Part shown: positions 6,601-13,560 of the stretch, in pieces
How the letters are laid out: every line of letters starts with the position of its first letter
Numbering within the stretch: position 1 is the first letter of the stretch
Assembly (NCBI GenBank): GCA_964621215.1
Contig: CAZULF010000030.1
Coordinates: 1 to 21,177 of the forward strand
Direction: 5' to 3'
From: CAZULF01 sp964621215
GTDB taxonomy: Bacteria; Pseudomonadota; Gammaproteobacteria; UBA1113
DNA length: 21,177 bases
The notes under the pieces: generated by a model
Databases searched by the model: none
Told to the model about the DNA's origin: nothing
The model's input: only the letters and a program-made list of their open reading frames with translations
Program-made: the position numbers and the translations under genes

Positions 6601-8900
6601 TTCGCATGATATTAATTCTAGCCTTATTAGCTATTACACCGCATGCGTTTGCGGCAGCCAGTATTTTTACCGTGCCGAGCACCGATCAATCGATGTTTTT
6701 TCTGGGTGAACTTTTTGGTCCGGTAGGAAATATTATTTCAGGCAACCCCAACAATCCTTTATTACTGGCGCTGGGGGATTTTAATAGCGCGGTATTAGGC
6801 GTGGGTGGTTTTATTATTTTATACGCCTTGATTGTTTCTACCTTAAATACAGCACACGATGGTGAAATGTTAGGAAAAAAATGGAATTCAGTTTGGATTC
6901 CTATGCGGATGGCCGGCGGTTTCGCAGCATTATTACCGGTTAAAGCCGGTGGAGCTATGGCTGCAGGTAAAGCCACGCTGGCAAGCTACTCGTTGATTCA
7001 GATTTTTATTATGTGGATTGTGGTGCAAGGTGTTGGTGCTGCAGATTACGTGTGGGCGCATTATCTTGAAAATACCATCTCCGGACAAGCACGTCCGCAA
7101 GCGATTGATGTGCCAGAAACTACTATACAGCAGGCCGCTAACGCGTTTCAAAATGCGGCGTGTATGTATGCTCACGTTGACTATGTTAATAAAGTCAATG
7201 AAGGGGTAGAAGGTTATCAGCAGGTCAAACCCAAAGTGACTTTTCCAACTGATTATTCAGGAGGCAGTACTGTATCATGGGGTACAATCAATCCAACAGC
7301 AGAAGACATTTGTGGTTCTGCCTCGTTGAAGACAGGAGGAAGTAAAGATAAAAAAGAAGGGCTACCGCGAGTATCCGCTACCATGTTAGCTTCCTTAACG
7401 ACAGCAGCGCAACAATATGTTAAGTCGGATTATTGCAGTAATAATACCAATATGGGTTGTATAAGTAACATTCAGCGTAGTATTTTGAATGCGGCTAATA
7501 CATTTGTGCAGTCGAATTTGTCTTATACCACATCCTTTGAAGGCAATGAGGGAGTGCAGCAGAATTTACGCCAAGCACAGTCTTATGGATGGTTATATAC
7601 CGGTGCTTATTATATGTTGCTCAGCAAGGTGGGTTCACAAACGAGTCCAGCGTTAATTACGCCTATAGTGATGTCATATAATCCGTCTAAGTTAACGGAC
7701 TATGCAACCAATCCTGCATATCAATTAATTTCTCGAGTAGCGACGATTTGTCCGGGTGAAGGTATATCATCAATACCCATGGGTAATCAGTCTAATATCG
7801 CTCCACCCAAAAGTGGCACGGTATTCGCCTTACCTTGGAAAGATAAGAATAATAAAAACATGCAGATGTTGTTTCCTACAGGCATGCCAGCATACCAAGG
7901 CATGCCGTGTATTCCCTATAAGATTAATACTGGGGGGCCGGCGTCGACCATGAATGCATCTTATTCTGCAGTACAATCGACGGGGATTCTGAGGTCATTA
8001 GTGAGTTATGTCAACAGTTTCTTTAGGGGAATATTCGACGGCTTTGTTTTTCTGATGACCGATACTCGAGCAAATCCAATAGTGAGTTTAGCTCAGTTCG
8101 GGCAAGGTATGGTGGCTGCAGCAGGCACAACATTTGTCTTGATTGGTGTGGGCGTGTCTGTAGCAGCAGGTGTTACCGGTTGGGTACCGTTTATCGGTAA
8201 TGCGACTGTGGGTGCAGTACAAGTGGGTGTGACTTGGTTTGCTCCCGTTGCAGCTGCAGCTGTGGGATTAACCATGGCTTTTTGTGGACTGGTTGGCTAT
8301 TACCTGCCATTAATACCCTATGTTTTGTTTACTGTAGGTGCTGTGGCATGGTTTGCATTAGTTATAGAAGCGATGATAGCAGGTCCGATTATTGCATTAG
8401 GTGTCATACACCCAGAAGGTCAGCATGATATTTGGGGGCGTTCAGAAAAAGGCGTGATGTTGTTATTAAGCATATTCTTACGACCAGTATTAATGGTGAT
8501 TGGATTCATTGCCGCTAGTTTGATGATCTATATCATTATTGAATTGATCAATGGCGGTTTTAAGGTAGCCTTTACTGTGGGTGGTGGTGTCTTTGGACCC
8601 TTCGCATTGTTCTTTACCATAGGTATTTACTCTACTATATTGGTATTTTTATTCCAACGCGCGTTTGCGTTAATTTATGAAGTGCCAGATAAAGTATTAC
8701 GTTGGATTGGCGAAGCACCAGAGCAAATGTCGGAAGCGAAAGAAACTTTGCAAAAAGCCGAGCATGGTGCAGAAAAAGGAATGGGTGCATTACAAGAAGC
8801 GCCAGGTCATTCCAAGCAAGGTGTTGGAGAACTGCTCGGAGATCAAGCACGTCAAAAAGAAATGGGCAAGACTATCAATCGCATGAACGACGAAAGGTAG
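6597..8900 (+). CDS. dotA: Dot/Icm polytopic membrane protein DotA
   Basis: A 767-residue membrane protein with an N-terminal signal sequence (cleavage likely after AFA near residue 19). Hydrophobic segments lie at about 50-85 and 110-150. A large, presumably periplasmic, domain spans about 155-480 and contains scattered cysteines. A dense cluster of transmembrane helices runs from about 500 to 700, followed by a charged helical cytoplasmic tail. DotA is essential for Dot/Icm secretion and acts with IcmV and IcmX. Legionella DotA is larger (1048 residues), so the periplasmic region is shortened here; Coxiella-type DotA is also short. The start overlaps the icmV stop. It converges on dotB across a repeat-filled gap. 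Confidence 0.9.
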   Translation: MIRMILILALLAITPHAFAAASIFTVPSTDQSMFFLGELFGPVGNIISGNPNNPLLLALGDFNSAVLGVGGFIILYALIVSTLNTAHDGEMLGKKWNSVWIPMRMAGGFAALLPVKAGGAMAAGKATLASYSLIQIFIMWIVVQGVGAADYVWAHYLENTISGQARPQAIDVPETTIQQAANAFQNAACMYAHVDYVNKVNEGVEGYQQVKPKVTFPTDYSGGSTVSWGTINPTAEDICGSASLKTGGSKDKKEGLPRVSATMLASLTTAAQQYVKSDYCSNNTNMGCISNIQRSILNAANTFVQSNLSYTTSFEGNEGVQQNLRQAQSYGWLYTGAYYMLLSKVGSQTSPALITPIVMSYNPSKLTDYATNPAYQLISRVATICPGEGISSIPMGNQSNIAPPKSGTVFALPWKDKNNKNMQMLFPTGMPAYQGMPCIPYKINTGGPASTMNASYSAVQSTGILRSLVSYVNSFFRGIFDGFVFLMTDTRANPIVSLAQFGQGMVAAAGTTFVLIGVGVSVAAGVTGWVPFIGNATVGAVQVGVTWFAPVAAAAVGLTMAFCGLVGYYLPLIPYVLFTVGAVAWFALVIEAMIAGPIIALGVIHPEGQHDIWGRSEKGVMLLLSIFLRPVLMVIGFIAASLMIYIIIELINGGFKVAFTVGGGVFGPFALFFTIGIYSTILVFLFQRAFALIYEVPDKVLRWIGEAPEQMSEAKETLQKAEHGAEKGMGALQEAPGHSKQGVGELLGDQARQKEMGKTINRMNDER

Positions 8901-8972
8901 GGTTAATAATACTCGTAACTGTTCACGCCTTGTCATCCGGGGCTGACGTATTCCCACGAATTTAGAGCGATG

Positions 8973-9084
8973 AACCTTGTGCCATCGAAGTCTTGAGTGA
9001 AGCGTGTGAGGCAGGGATGCCGAACCCGAGAGTATAGAAACGTATTTACAGCGCCTTCACGAAAGACGTTCGTGGCACAAGGTT
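8973..9084. repeat. Inverted-repeat-bounded element between dotA and dotB
   Basis: AACCTTGTGCCA (8973-8984) recurs as its exact reverse complement at 9073-9084, giving 12-bp perfect ends that extend with mismatches to about 20 bp and enclose a 112-bp unit. The interior contains no coding sequence I can support, but has a small ACGAA..TTCGT hairpin at its right end. The shape is that of a miniature non-autonomous element or a large hairpin in the 3' region of dotA. No target-site duplication was identified. Confidence 0.5.
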
Positions 9085-9091
9085 AAGTCTT

Positions 9092-9123
9092 CCCGGATTC
9101 CGCTTCGCTGCATCCAGGCTACA
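9092..9123. repeat. Palindromic intergenic element, copy B (dotA/dotB)
   Basis: CCCGGATTCC, CTTCGC, CATC and AGGCTACA follow each other as in copy A at 3222-3254, in the same orientation with a handful of substitutions. This copy keeps the GGATTCCGCTTCGCTGCATCC core. A degenerate half-copy is seen in reverse at 17066-17075. Confidence 0.7.
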
Positions 9124-9130
9124 CGGACTG

Positions 9131-9157
9131 GATCCCGCGAATAAATCGCGGGACGAC
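9131..9157. repeat. GATCCCGCGA palindrome (dotA/dotB gap)
   Basis: TCCCGCGA (9133-9140) and TCGCGGGA (9146-9153) form a perfect 8-bp stem with an ATAAA loop, followed by CGACG. The same motif appears inverted at 11845-11873 and again at 11894-11922. The GC-rich stem could impede convergent transcription from dotA and dotB, but no T-run follows it. Confidence 0.75.
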
Positions 9158-9168
9158 GATTTCTGTTA

Positions 9169-10314
9169 TCAAACAACCAACCCAGCATCCTTATCCGCAT
9201 TGATCGAGCCAGCAGCGACAATTTTATATTCCCGCTCGCTGATAATTCCTGCATCAAATTTACGTTTGGCTTCCACGATCATTGGCTGACCGCGTTCTTT
9301 TAATAACTTGCGTGCTTCAGCAGTAATATTTTCAATCTCGACGCTGAGTAGTTTATCGCGTACGGCTTCATCAAACACTAAATACTCACGTAAAGCAGTG
9401 CGTTTACCATCTAAGGTAGGCACTAATTTTTGCCAAATAATCAAACGCACGGTTTCAATAATATCAATAGTACGACCGTGTCGTTCATCAGCAGGGAAAG
9501 TGTTGACTAAACGTCGCATGACTTCGGAAACACCGTTACTGTGCAAAGTGGTGTACACTGGGTGGCCGGTAATGGCCGCTTCCATCACTGCTGCAATAGT
9601 TTCGGTATCACGCGCTTCCCCCACAAGAATTAAACGCGGTTTACGGCGAAGTGCATTACGTACGCCATCAGCAAAACTAGGTAAGTGACGCGGAATTTCT
9701 GATTGGCTAATCACCGTGGTGGGATGCGCCACGCTATCGTAAACAAATTCAATCGGCGATTCGTAAGTTAACACTTTACGATTGCTATCTTCTTTTTCTG
9801 CCAAACTTCGAATGATAGCAGCTAATAATGTACTCTTACCGGAACCAGTAGCACCGGTGACATAAACCACACCTTCTTGTGGTGCAATAGCTTCAAGAAT
9901 CGCAGGCTCGAGGTTCATACTTTCTAATGAAGGTGGTTCACTAGGAATAGTACGTAAAGTCATTTGAATCGCATCATGCCCTTCTACTTGGCAACCGGTG
10001 CCATTCACACGATAACGGTAACGTTCTGAACGACTAGGACGCACTTCATAATGCGTATCAACGTCCTTACCACTTAAAATTTGTGTTGTACCATTAGGAC
10101 CATAAATATAATTTAGCATATCACCCACTTCATTATTGGTTAGGCGTCGCCGAGTAATGCGGTGTAGTCGACCATACACTTCAGCCACTACATGTTCGTT
10201 GGTTTGCAAAGTGATGTCAGATGCATTGATTTGATGGCAATACACCAGCATGTGATCCATTTCATCTTTGGTAAAACGTAATGGTTCATTCGGTAGCGAA
10301 AATGATTCAGTCAT
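9169..10314 (-). CDS. dotB: Dot/Icm secretion ATPase DotB
   Basis: A 381-residue cytosolic AAA/VirB11-PilT-family ATPase that docks as a hexamer on the cytoplasmic face of the Dot/Icm machine and energises it. The Walker A motif GATGSGKST lies at 154-162, the Walker B region RLILVGEARD at 227-236 with E233, and the His-box TTLH at 255-258. The N-terminal domain (1-125) contains the sensor-like ASDITLQ and VNGTG segments. Length matches Legionella DotB (377). The ATG has GAAGGGA just upstream and lies 13 bp after the dotC stop. It is the last gene of dotDCB. Confidence 0.96.
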   Translation of the reverse strand: MTESFSLPNEPLRFTKDEMDHMLVYCHQINASDITLQTNEHVVAEVYGRLHRITRRRLTNNEVGDMLNYIYGPNGTTQILSGKDVDTHYEVRPSRSERYRYRVNGTGCQVEGHDAIQMTLRTIPSEPPSLESMNLEPAILEAIAPQEGVVYVTGATGSGKSTLLAAIIRSLAEKEDSNRKVLTYESPIEFVYDSVAHPTTVISQSEIPRHLPSFADGVRNALRRKPRLILVGEARDTETIAAVMEAAITGHPVYTTLHSNGVSEVMRRLVNTFPADERHGRTIDIIETVRLIIWQKLVPTLDGKRTALREYLVFDEAVRDKLLSVEIENITAEARKLLKERGQPMIVEAKRKFDAGIISEREYKIVAAGSINADKDAGLVV

Positions 10315-10327
10315 GATTTCCCTTCAC

Positions 10328-11254
10328 TTATTTAATGTCAATATCTTTCCAATTCACCGGTGGTGGTTCTGGCTCGGGGGCTGGAGCAGGCGCAGCAGTG
10401 GGTGTTATTTGCATGGGCGCTTGCTGCTTACCTTGCTGCGAAATACCAGGCTTCCAGTATTGGCTATTTGGGTTTAATGTTGGCAAGGTAGTAATACGTA
10501 ACACTTGATCGTTCACCGACATGTGATCATCGCCGCCAGTCACCCCTAAATTGGTGGTGGCAACATAAGGCAATGACACAATGTTTTGATCGACTAATTT
10601 GCGATACAACACCATGCCTTGATAATCGCGCTTTAAACGCGCCACATTATCACTAAAAATATTTTCTGCTTGTTCAGCGCCTTGTGTCCATCCCAATTTA
10701 ATATATTTTTTCCAAACTTCTTGCTCGTGATCATTTTTGGGTAATAAACCCGTTTCAGGTTCTTCTGGTTTAGGAAACGACATCCATAAATAATCATGCC
10801 AGGTAGGAGGAACGGTGGAAAAATGGGCTTGCACAGCGATGGTATAGGTTTTATCGGATAAACGAATGGTGGTGCTGTCAGCTAAATTTAATGTGCGATC
10901 ACCTTCGAGCAGCACAGGAGGTACGACATTATGCGGCAGCATTAACGGTGTAAAATTAAAAATTTGATCAAGATAGCGCGATTGCTTTGTCAACATAGCG
11001 TCGATTTCAATACTACGCTTAGCTAAAGCCCCCTGCGCACCGACGGACATGGCAACATCTTTTAGCGCTTCTACTCGATATTGATTAATTTCCTTATTCT
11101 TTTTTTTCTGTGGGTCATTTCCTTGGGTTAAATCAGACAAAGCCTCGAAACTGGTGGTATCGACCGGCTTAATGTTGCCACTCGAGCATGCAGCTAAAAG
11201 TATCAGTGATAAAGTTAGGCAACTGATGGAGATAATCCGCTTAGTTTGTTGCAT
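10328..11254 (-). CDS. dotC: Dot/Icm outer-membrane core lipoprotein DotC
   Basis: A 308-residue protein with a lipoprotein signal: basic start MQQTKR, hydrophobic stretch, then lipobox LAAC with the lipidated Cys at residue 23. The mature part contains the block from the EINQYRVEALKDVAMSVGAQGALA segment through the FNFTPLML region that characterises DotC, and a Pro-rich C-terminal tail. DotC, with DotD and DotH, forms the outer-membrane ring of the core complex. The start is set at ATG 11254; an in-frame TTG at 11266 would add four residues. The gene overlaps the end of dotD by 14 bases, indicating coupled translation. Confidence 0.92.
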   Translation of the reverse strand: MQQTKRIISISCLTLSLILLAACSSGNIKPVDTTSFEALSDLTQGNDPQKKKNKEINQYRVEALKDVAMSVGAQGALAKRSIEIDAMLTKQSRYLDQIFNFTPLMLPHNVVPPVLLEGDRTLNLADSTTIRLSDKTYTIAVQAHFSTVPPTWHDYLWMSFPKPEEPETGLLPKNDHEQEVWKKYIKLGWTQGAEQAENIFSDNVARLKRDYQGMVLYRKLVDQNIVSLPYVATTNLGVTGGDDHMSVNDQVLRITTLPTLNPNSQYWKPGISQQGKQQAPMQITPTAAPAPAPEPEPPPVNWKDIDIK

Positions 11255-11717
11255 AGCGCAGCTCAATCACTCGAGTTTTAGGAAAAACTACCACTTCAGC
11301 TTTGTCAGCGCATTGATATCCCGCATCACGTAATACATCGCCAATCGGTTTATTTTTGGCAATTACAGTGACGATAATGGGAATAGCCGGAGGTTTACCT
11401 AAGGTATTCACATGATAACCTGTTGCATCGGCAATTTGGGTCAACAAAGGCTCAATAGGCCCATTCCAGTCGATAGTGACTAAATTAGACATGCCATAAC
11501 TGGCGGGATTGGGAGGTTGATAATTGGGTGGCAACGGTGTGGTGGCGGCTTGTAATTCATTGAGGCTGACTAGCGATTTACTCACAGAGGTTGCGGCTTC
11601 AGCCAATGTCGCCGCAGCAGGATCAGGCCCCAAAGTGGGATCCCCGGCATGGTGAGTCACACAACCGGTAATGGAAAATACTAAACTCGCCGTAAGAATT
11701 AAACTGATCTTTTTCAT
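11241..11717 (-). CDS. dotD: Dot/Icm outer-membrane core lipoprotein DotD
   Basis: A 158-residue lipoprotein: MKKISL start, hydrophobic segment, lipobox ending in SITGC with the lipidated Cys at 19. The C-terminal half (about 75-155) holds the DotD secretin-N0-like domain, including VTIDWNGPIEPLL and the stretch around GYQCADKAEVVVFP before IELRYA. DotD targets DotH to the outer membrane together with DotC. The start is ATG 11717, with GGGA about 5 bases ahead; 13 extra residues upstream are in frame but would bury the signal peptide. It is the first gene of dotDCB, divergent from icmT. Confidence 0.93.
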   Translation of the reverse strand: MKKISLILTASLVFSITGCVTHHAGDPTLGPDPAAATLAEAATSVSKSLVSLNELQAATTPLPPNYQPPNPASYGMSNLVTIDWNGPIEPLLTQIADATGYHVNTLGKPPAIPIIVTVIAKNKPIGDVLRDAGYQCADKAEVVVFPKTRVIELRYATN

Positions 11718-11789
11718 AGCATCCCGCAGAATAAAAGCATACTGGGATTGAAACAAGAAGAGGGGGTAAAGTCAAGTTTCAGTCATGTA

Positions 11790-11818
11790 CATATACTGGT
11801 TTTTGCAATATTAGCCAA
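11790..11818 (-). promoter_or_regulatory. Possible promoter of dotDCB
   Basis: On the minus strand, TTGGCT (11813-11818) and TATATG (11790-11795) are 17 bases apart, leaving a leader of roughly 65 bases before dotD. Each box matches the sigma-70 consensus at four of six positions. It overlaps the proposed icmT promoter on the other strand. Confidence 0.35.
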
Positions 11819-11831
11819 GATATCACATAAT
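11803..11831 (+). promoter_or_regulatory. Possible promoter of icmT-icmS-icmQ-dotM-dotL
   Basis: TTGCAA (11803-11808) and CATAAT (11826-11831) are exactly 17 bases apart; the -10 box matches five of six consensus bases. Transcription from here would give a leader of about 165 bases containing the palindromes and tandem repeats before icmT. No convincing promoter is visible between the repeats and icmT. Confidence 0.4.
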
Positions 11832-11844
11832 GAATTAAAAGCCA

Positions 11845-11922
11845 CGTCGCCCCGCGATTTATTCGCGGGATCCAAAGCGTGTTGACGCATTCTGGATCCC
11901 GCGGACAAGCCGCGGGACGACG
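11845..11922. repeat. Inverted pair of GGATCCCGCG-type palindromes upstream of icmT
   Basis: CGTCGC-CCCGCGA-TTTAT-TCGCGGGATCC (11845-11873) is matched in reverse orientation by GGATCCCGCGG-ACAAG-CCGCGGGACGACG (11894-11922). Each arm is itself a hairpin, and the two arms can also pair with each other across a 20-base spacer. The unit is the same family as the palindrome at 9131-9157. Confidence 0.8.
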
Positions 11923-11988
11923 GGGTAGGTGTCGATCGCGGGACGACGGGGTAGGTGTCGATCGCGGGACGACGGGGTAGGCGTTGAT
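11911..11988 (+). repeat. Three-copy 26-bp tandem repeat upstream of icmT
   Basis: The 26-bp unit beginning CGCGGGACGACGGGGTAGG occurs at 11911-11936, 11937-11962 and 11963-11988. The first two copies are identical; the third differs at two bases near its end. The first copy starts inside the right palindrome, so the array seems to have grown by amplification of that palindrome's edge. It ends 17 bases before the icmT ATG. Confidence 0.9.
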
Positions 11989-12005
11989 TTTATGGGTACG
12001 AAAAT

Positions 12006-12278
12006 ATGGCACCACCGAGAATAGCTTCACATTGGCGGGATTCAGCTCGGATTCCGCGTTTTTTTGGTATTGATGCCCGTAGTAGCTTTCCGTTGCTTTT
12101 ATTTTTAGTGCATATCAGATTATGGACATTTATTGTGGCGGTAGTGGCAACCTTAATTTTTGGTGCGATTGAACGCTATGGTTTTAGTACTGTGGTTTTT
12201 TTACGCATGTTACGTAGTCTATTTGCTGGACGTCGAAAATTGGCGCGACCGTGGTGGCGAGAGGATAAACCGCATTAG
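12006..12278 (+). CDS. icmT: Dot/Icm protein IcmT
   Basis: A 90-residue basic membrane protein. The N-terminus carries the IcmT-like WR-SAR-RFFGIDAR pattern. A hydrophobic segment follows at about 26-55 and includes HIRLWTF, and the C-terminal part is basic, ending in RPWWREDKPH. Legionella IcmT is 86 residues with the same plan (HIRWWTF, PWW near the end). It is a small inner-membrane component, implicated in Legionella in pore formation and host-cell exit. It starts an operon icmT-icmS-icmQ-dotM-dotL. The ribosome binding site before ATG 12006 is poor (GGGTA about 7 bases away), which may matter because the repeat array sits just upstream. Confidence 0.92.
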   Translation: MAPPRIASHWRDSARIPRFFGIDARSSFPLLLFLVHIRLWTFIVAVVATLIFGAIERYGFSTVVFLRMLRSLFAGRRKLARPWWREDKPH

Positions 12279-12312
12279 GGTGAAAAAGTTTTTGTAGTAA
12301 AGGGGATGTAAA

Positions 12313-12651
12313 GTGGATGTCACGAAAATGATGATTAAGGTAGCGCAAAAAATGGGCGCCCAATTCATGCTCAATGATCGATCGATTACCCATGAAGAAG
12401 TTTTTGCCCCTACCGGATTGCTACCAGCCTTATCGCGTCGGGCTGATCAATTATGTTCGCTTTGCCTTGGGTATGGTATTGGCGTATCGTTTGAAGAAGC
12501 AGCGGGCTCATTGTTAGGAGTCAAAGTGATTTTTGATGATATTACTCCTGCGGTTTTACGCGTTTTATGTTTGACTGATGTGGTAAACGAATTAATTAAA
12601 GGTGCACCATCGCCGCATGCTGTACCGCTAGACGAATTGATGTATGATTAA
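12313..12651 (+). CDS. icmS: Dot/Icm secretion chaperone/adaptor IcmS
   Basis: A 112-residue acidic cytosolic chaperone with strong identity to Legionella IcmS. Recognisable blocks are EVFAPTGLLPAL-RRADQLCSLCLGYG, LLGVKVIFDDITP-VLR-LCLTDVVNELI, and the conserved ending PLDELMYD. IcmS forms a heterodimer with IcmW that docks on the C-terminal tail of DotL and presents effectors. It starts with GTG at 12313, supported by AGGGGA 6 bases upstream. It is followed 2 bp after its stop by icmQ; in Legionella the small icmR gene would stand between them. Confidence 0.96.
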   Translation: MDVTKMMIKVAQKMGAQFMLNDRSITHEEVFAPTGLLPALSRRADQLCSLCLGYGIGVSFEEAAGSLLGVKVIFDDITPAVLRVLCLTDVVNELIKGAPSPHAVPLDELMYD

Positions 12652-12653
12652 AT

Positions 12654-13550
12654 ATGAATTATTTCACTGAGCTACAAAGACAAGAAAATATCCCCTTAGC
12701 TGAAGCGATGAATACGGCGCAGCAGTTAGTTGAGCGGTATTTGCCAGTGTTGCACAATGTGATACAAATTAGAGCGCGGGTTCCAGTGAGTGATGATGAA
12801 CCCAGATTTCGAGGTGCGGTTGCACATCAATCTTCGGTACCGCAATTATATGAAGCATTAAATCATTTGCACCAACAAATTATGTCGCTCGAAACAGAAT
12901 TATCGCAGTTAGATTTTGCCAGCGCCGATTATAAGCAAGCGGAAAAAGCCCTAGCAGAACGGTTGCTTGCAGAATTAAGCAGCGCAGCGGAAAAATGCGA
13001 ATTGGTTTATGCAGGAAAATCAGCATCATTTGCCATGATTGTGCACGATTTACAATTATTGACGCAGATTTTACGTGAAAAATTACTATCTCAATTTATA
13101 CGAACGCCACAAGATACCACGCAGAGTATCTTGGTTGAGGATGACCTAGAAGCAACGCCAGAGATCAAGTTAAATGATGATGAAAAACTAGTTTATGTTC
13201 GCCTTTTTCATCGGGATATGGCAACGTTAGGCGAAGGGAAAGGTAATTTGAATTGGATTAAACCCTTATTAGATTCAGTGCGAACGGCGGAAAAGCATGG
13301 TTTGGGGGTGTATGAACATGAAGAAGATGTCATGCGTAGTCTTAAAGGTGAAGCCTATGGCTATGTAACCTTAAAAATTAAAAATACTCAGGACATTAGC
13401 TCGCAGCGGCCCGCCAAAGTTGATGCCGCCATTGGCTGTCGTTTGCTGACTTTAGATAAAGTGGAACTTAGTCAAATGATTAAACTGACGCATCGATCAG
13501 TAGAGTATTGGATAAAAGACGGAACGTTACATAAAATTCATCGCATGTAG
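12654..13550 (+). CDS. icmQ: IcmQ with an N-terminal FIR/IcmR-like extension
   Basis: The 298-residue product is about 105 residues longer than Legionella IcmQ (191). Its C-terminal part (about 178-298) follows the IcmQ NAD-binding domain: VYVRLFHRDMATL, then GVYEHEEDVMRSLKG, AYGYVTLKI, and a final LLTLDKVELSQMI...YWIKDGTL. Residues about 98-148 align with the IcmQ N-terminal helical domain (LLAELSSAAEKCE..SFAMIVHDLQLLTQILREKL). Residues 1-95 have no counterpart in IcmQ. They contain two helices with strict 4-3 heptads: L15-M19-A22-V26-Y29-L33-V36 and L65-L69-L72-I76-L79-L83-L86. In Legionella IcmR, a separate neighbour, binds the IcmQ N-domain as a helical hairpin; here the extension occupies that gene's place. 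The fusion reading is inference; the IcmQ identity is firm. Confidence 0.85.
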   Translation: MNYFTELQRQENIPLAEAMNTAQQLVERYLPVLHNVIQIRARVPVSDDEPRFRGAVAHQSSVPQLYEALNHLHQQIMSLETELSQLDFASADYKQAEKALAERLLAELSSAAEKCELVYAGKSASFAMIVHDLQLLTQILREKLLSQFIRTPQDTTQSILVEDDLEATPEIKLNDDEKLVYVRLFHRDMATLGEGKGNLNWIKPLLDSVRTAEKHGLGVYEHEEDVMRSLKGEAYGYVTLKIKNTQDISSQRPAKVDAAIGCRLLTLDKVELSQMIKLTHRSVEYWIKDGTLHKIHRM

Positions 13551-13560
13551 GATATAAACG

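Noticed and set aside
8702..8965. An 87-codon frame overlapping the end of dotA
   Set aside because: It is Arg/Ser-rich, out of frame with dotA over most of its length and has no ribosome site; it is a shadow frame.
9131..9157. Bidirectional intrinsic terminator for dotA and dotB
   Set aside because: The stem is GC-rich, but neither side has a T-tract, and the same palindrome occurs upstream of icmT where a terminator makes no sense.
8901..9168. tRNA or other structural RNA gene in the dotA/dotB gap
   Set aside because: The hairpins do not form a cloverleaf, no T-loop or acceptor pattern is visible, and the sequences match dispersed repeat families instead.
11718..11756. DotD extended upstream by 13 residues
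   Set aside because: The extension would precede and disrupt the lipoprotein signal peptide, which begins cleanly at MKKISL (11717).
11911..11988. CRISPR-like array
   Set aside because: The 26-bp units are contiguous with no spacers and number only three; this is a simple tandem repeat.
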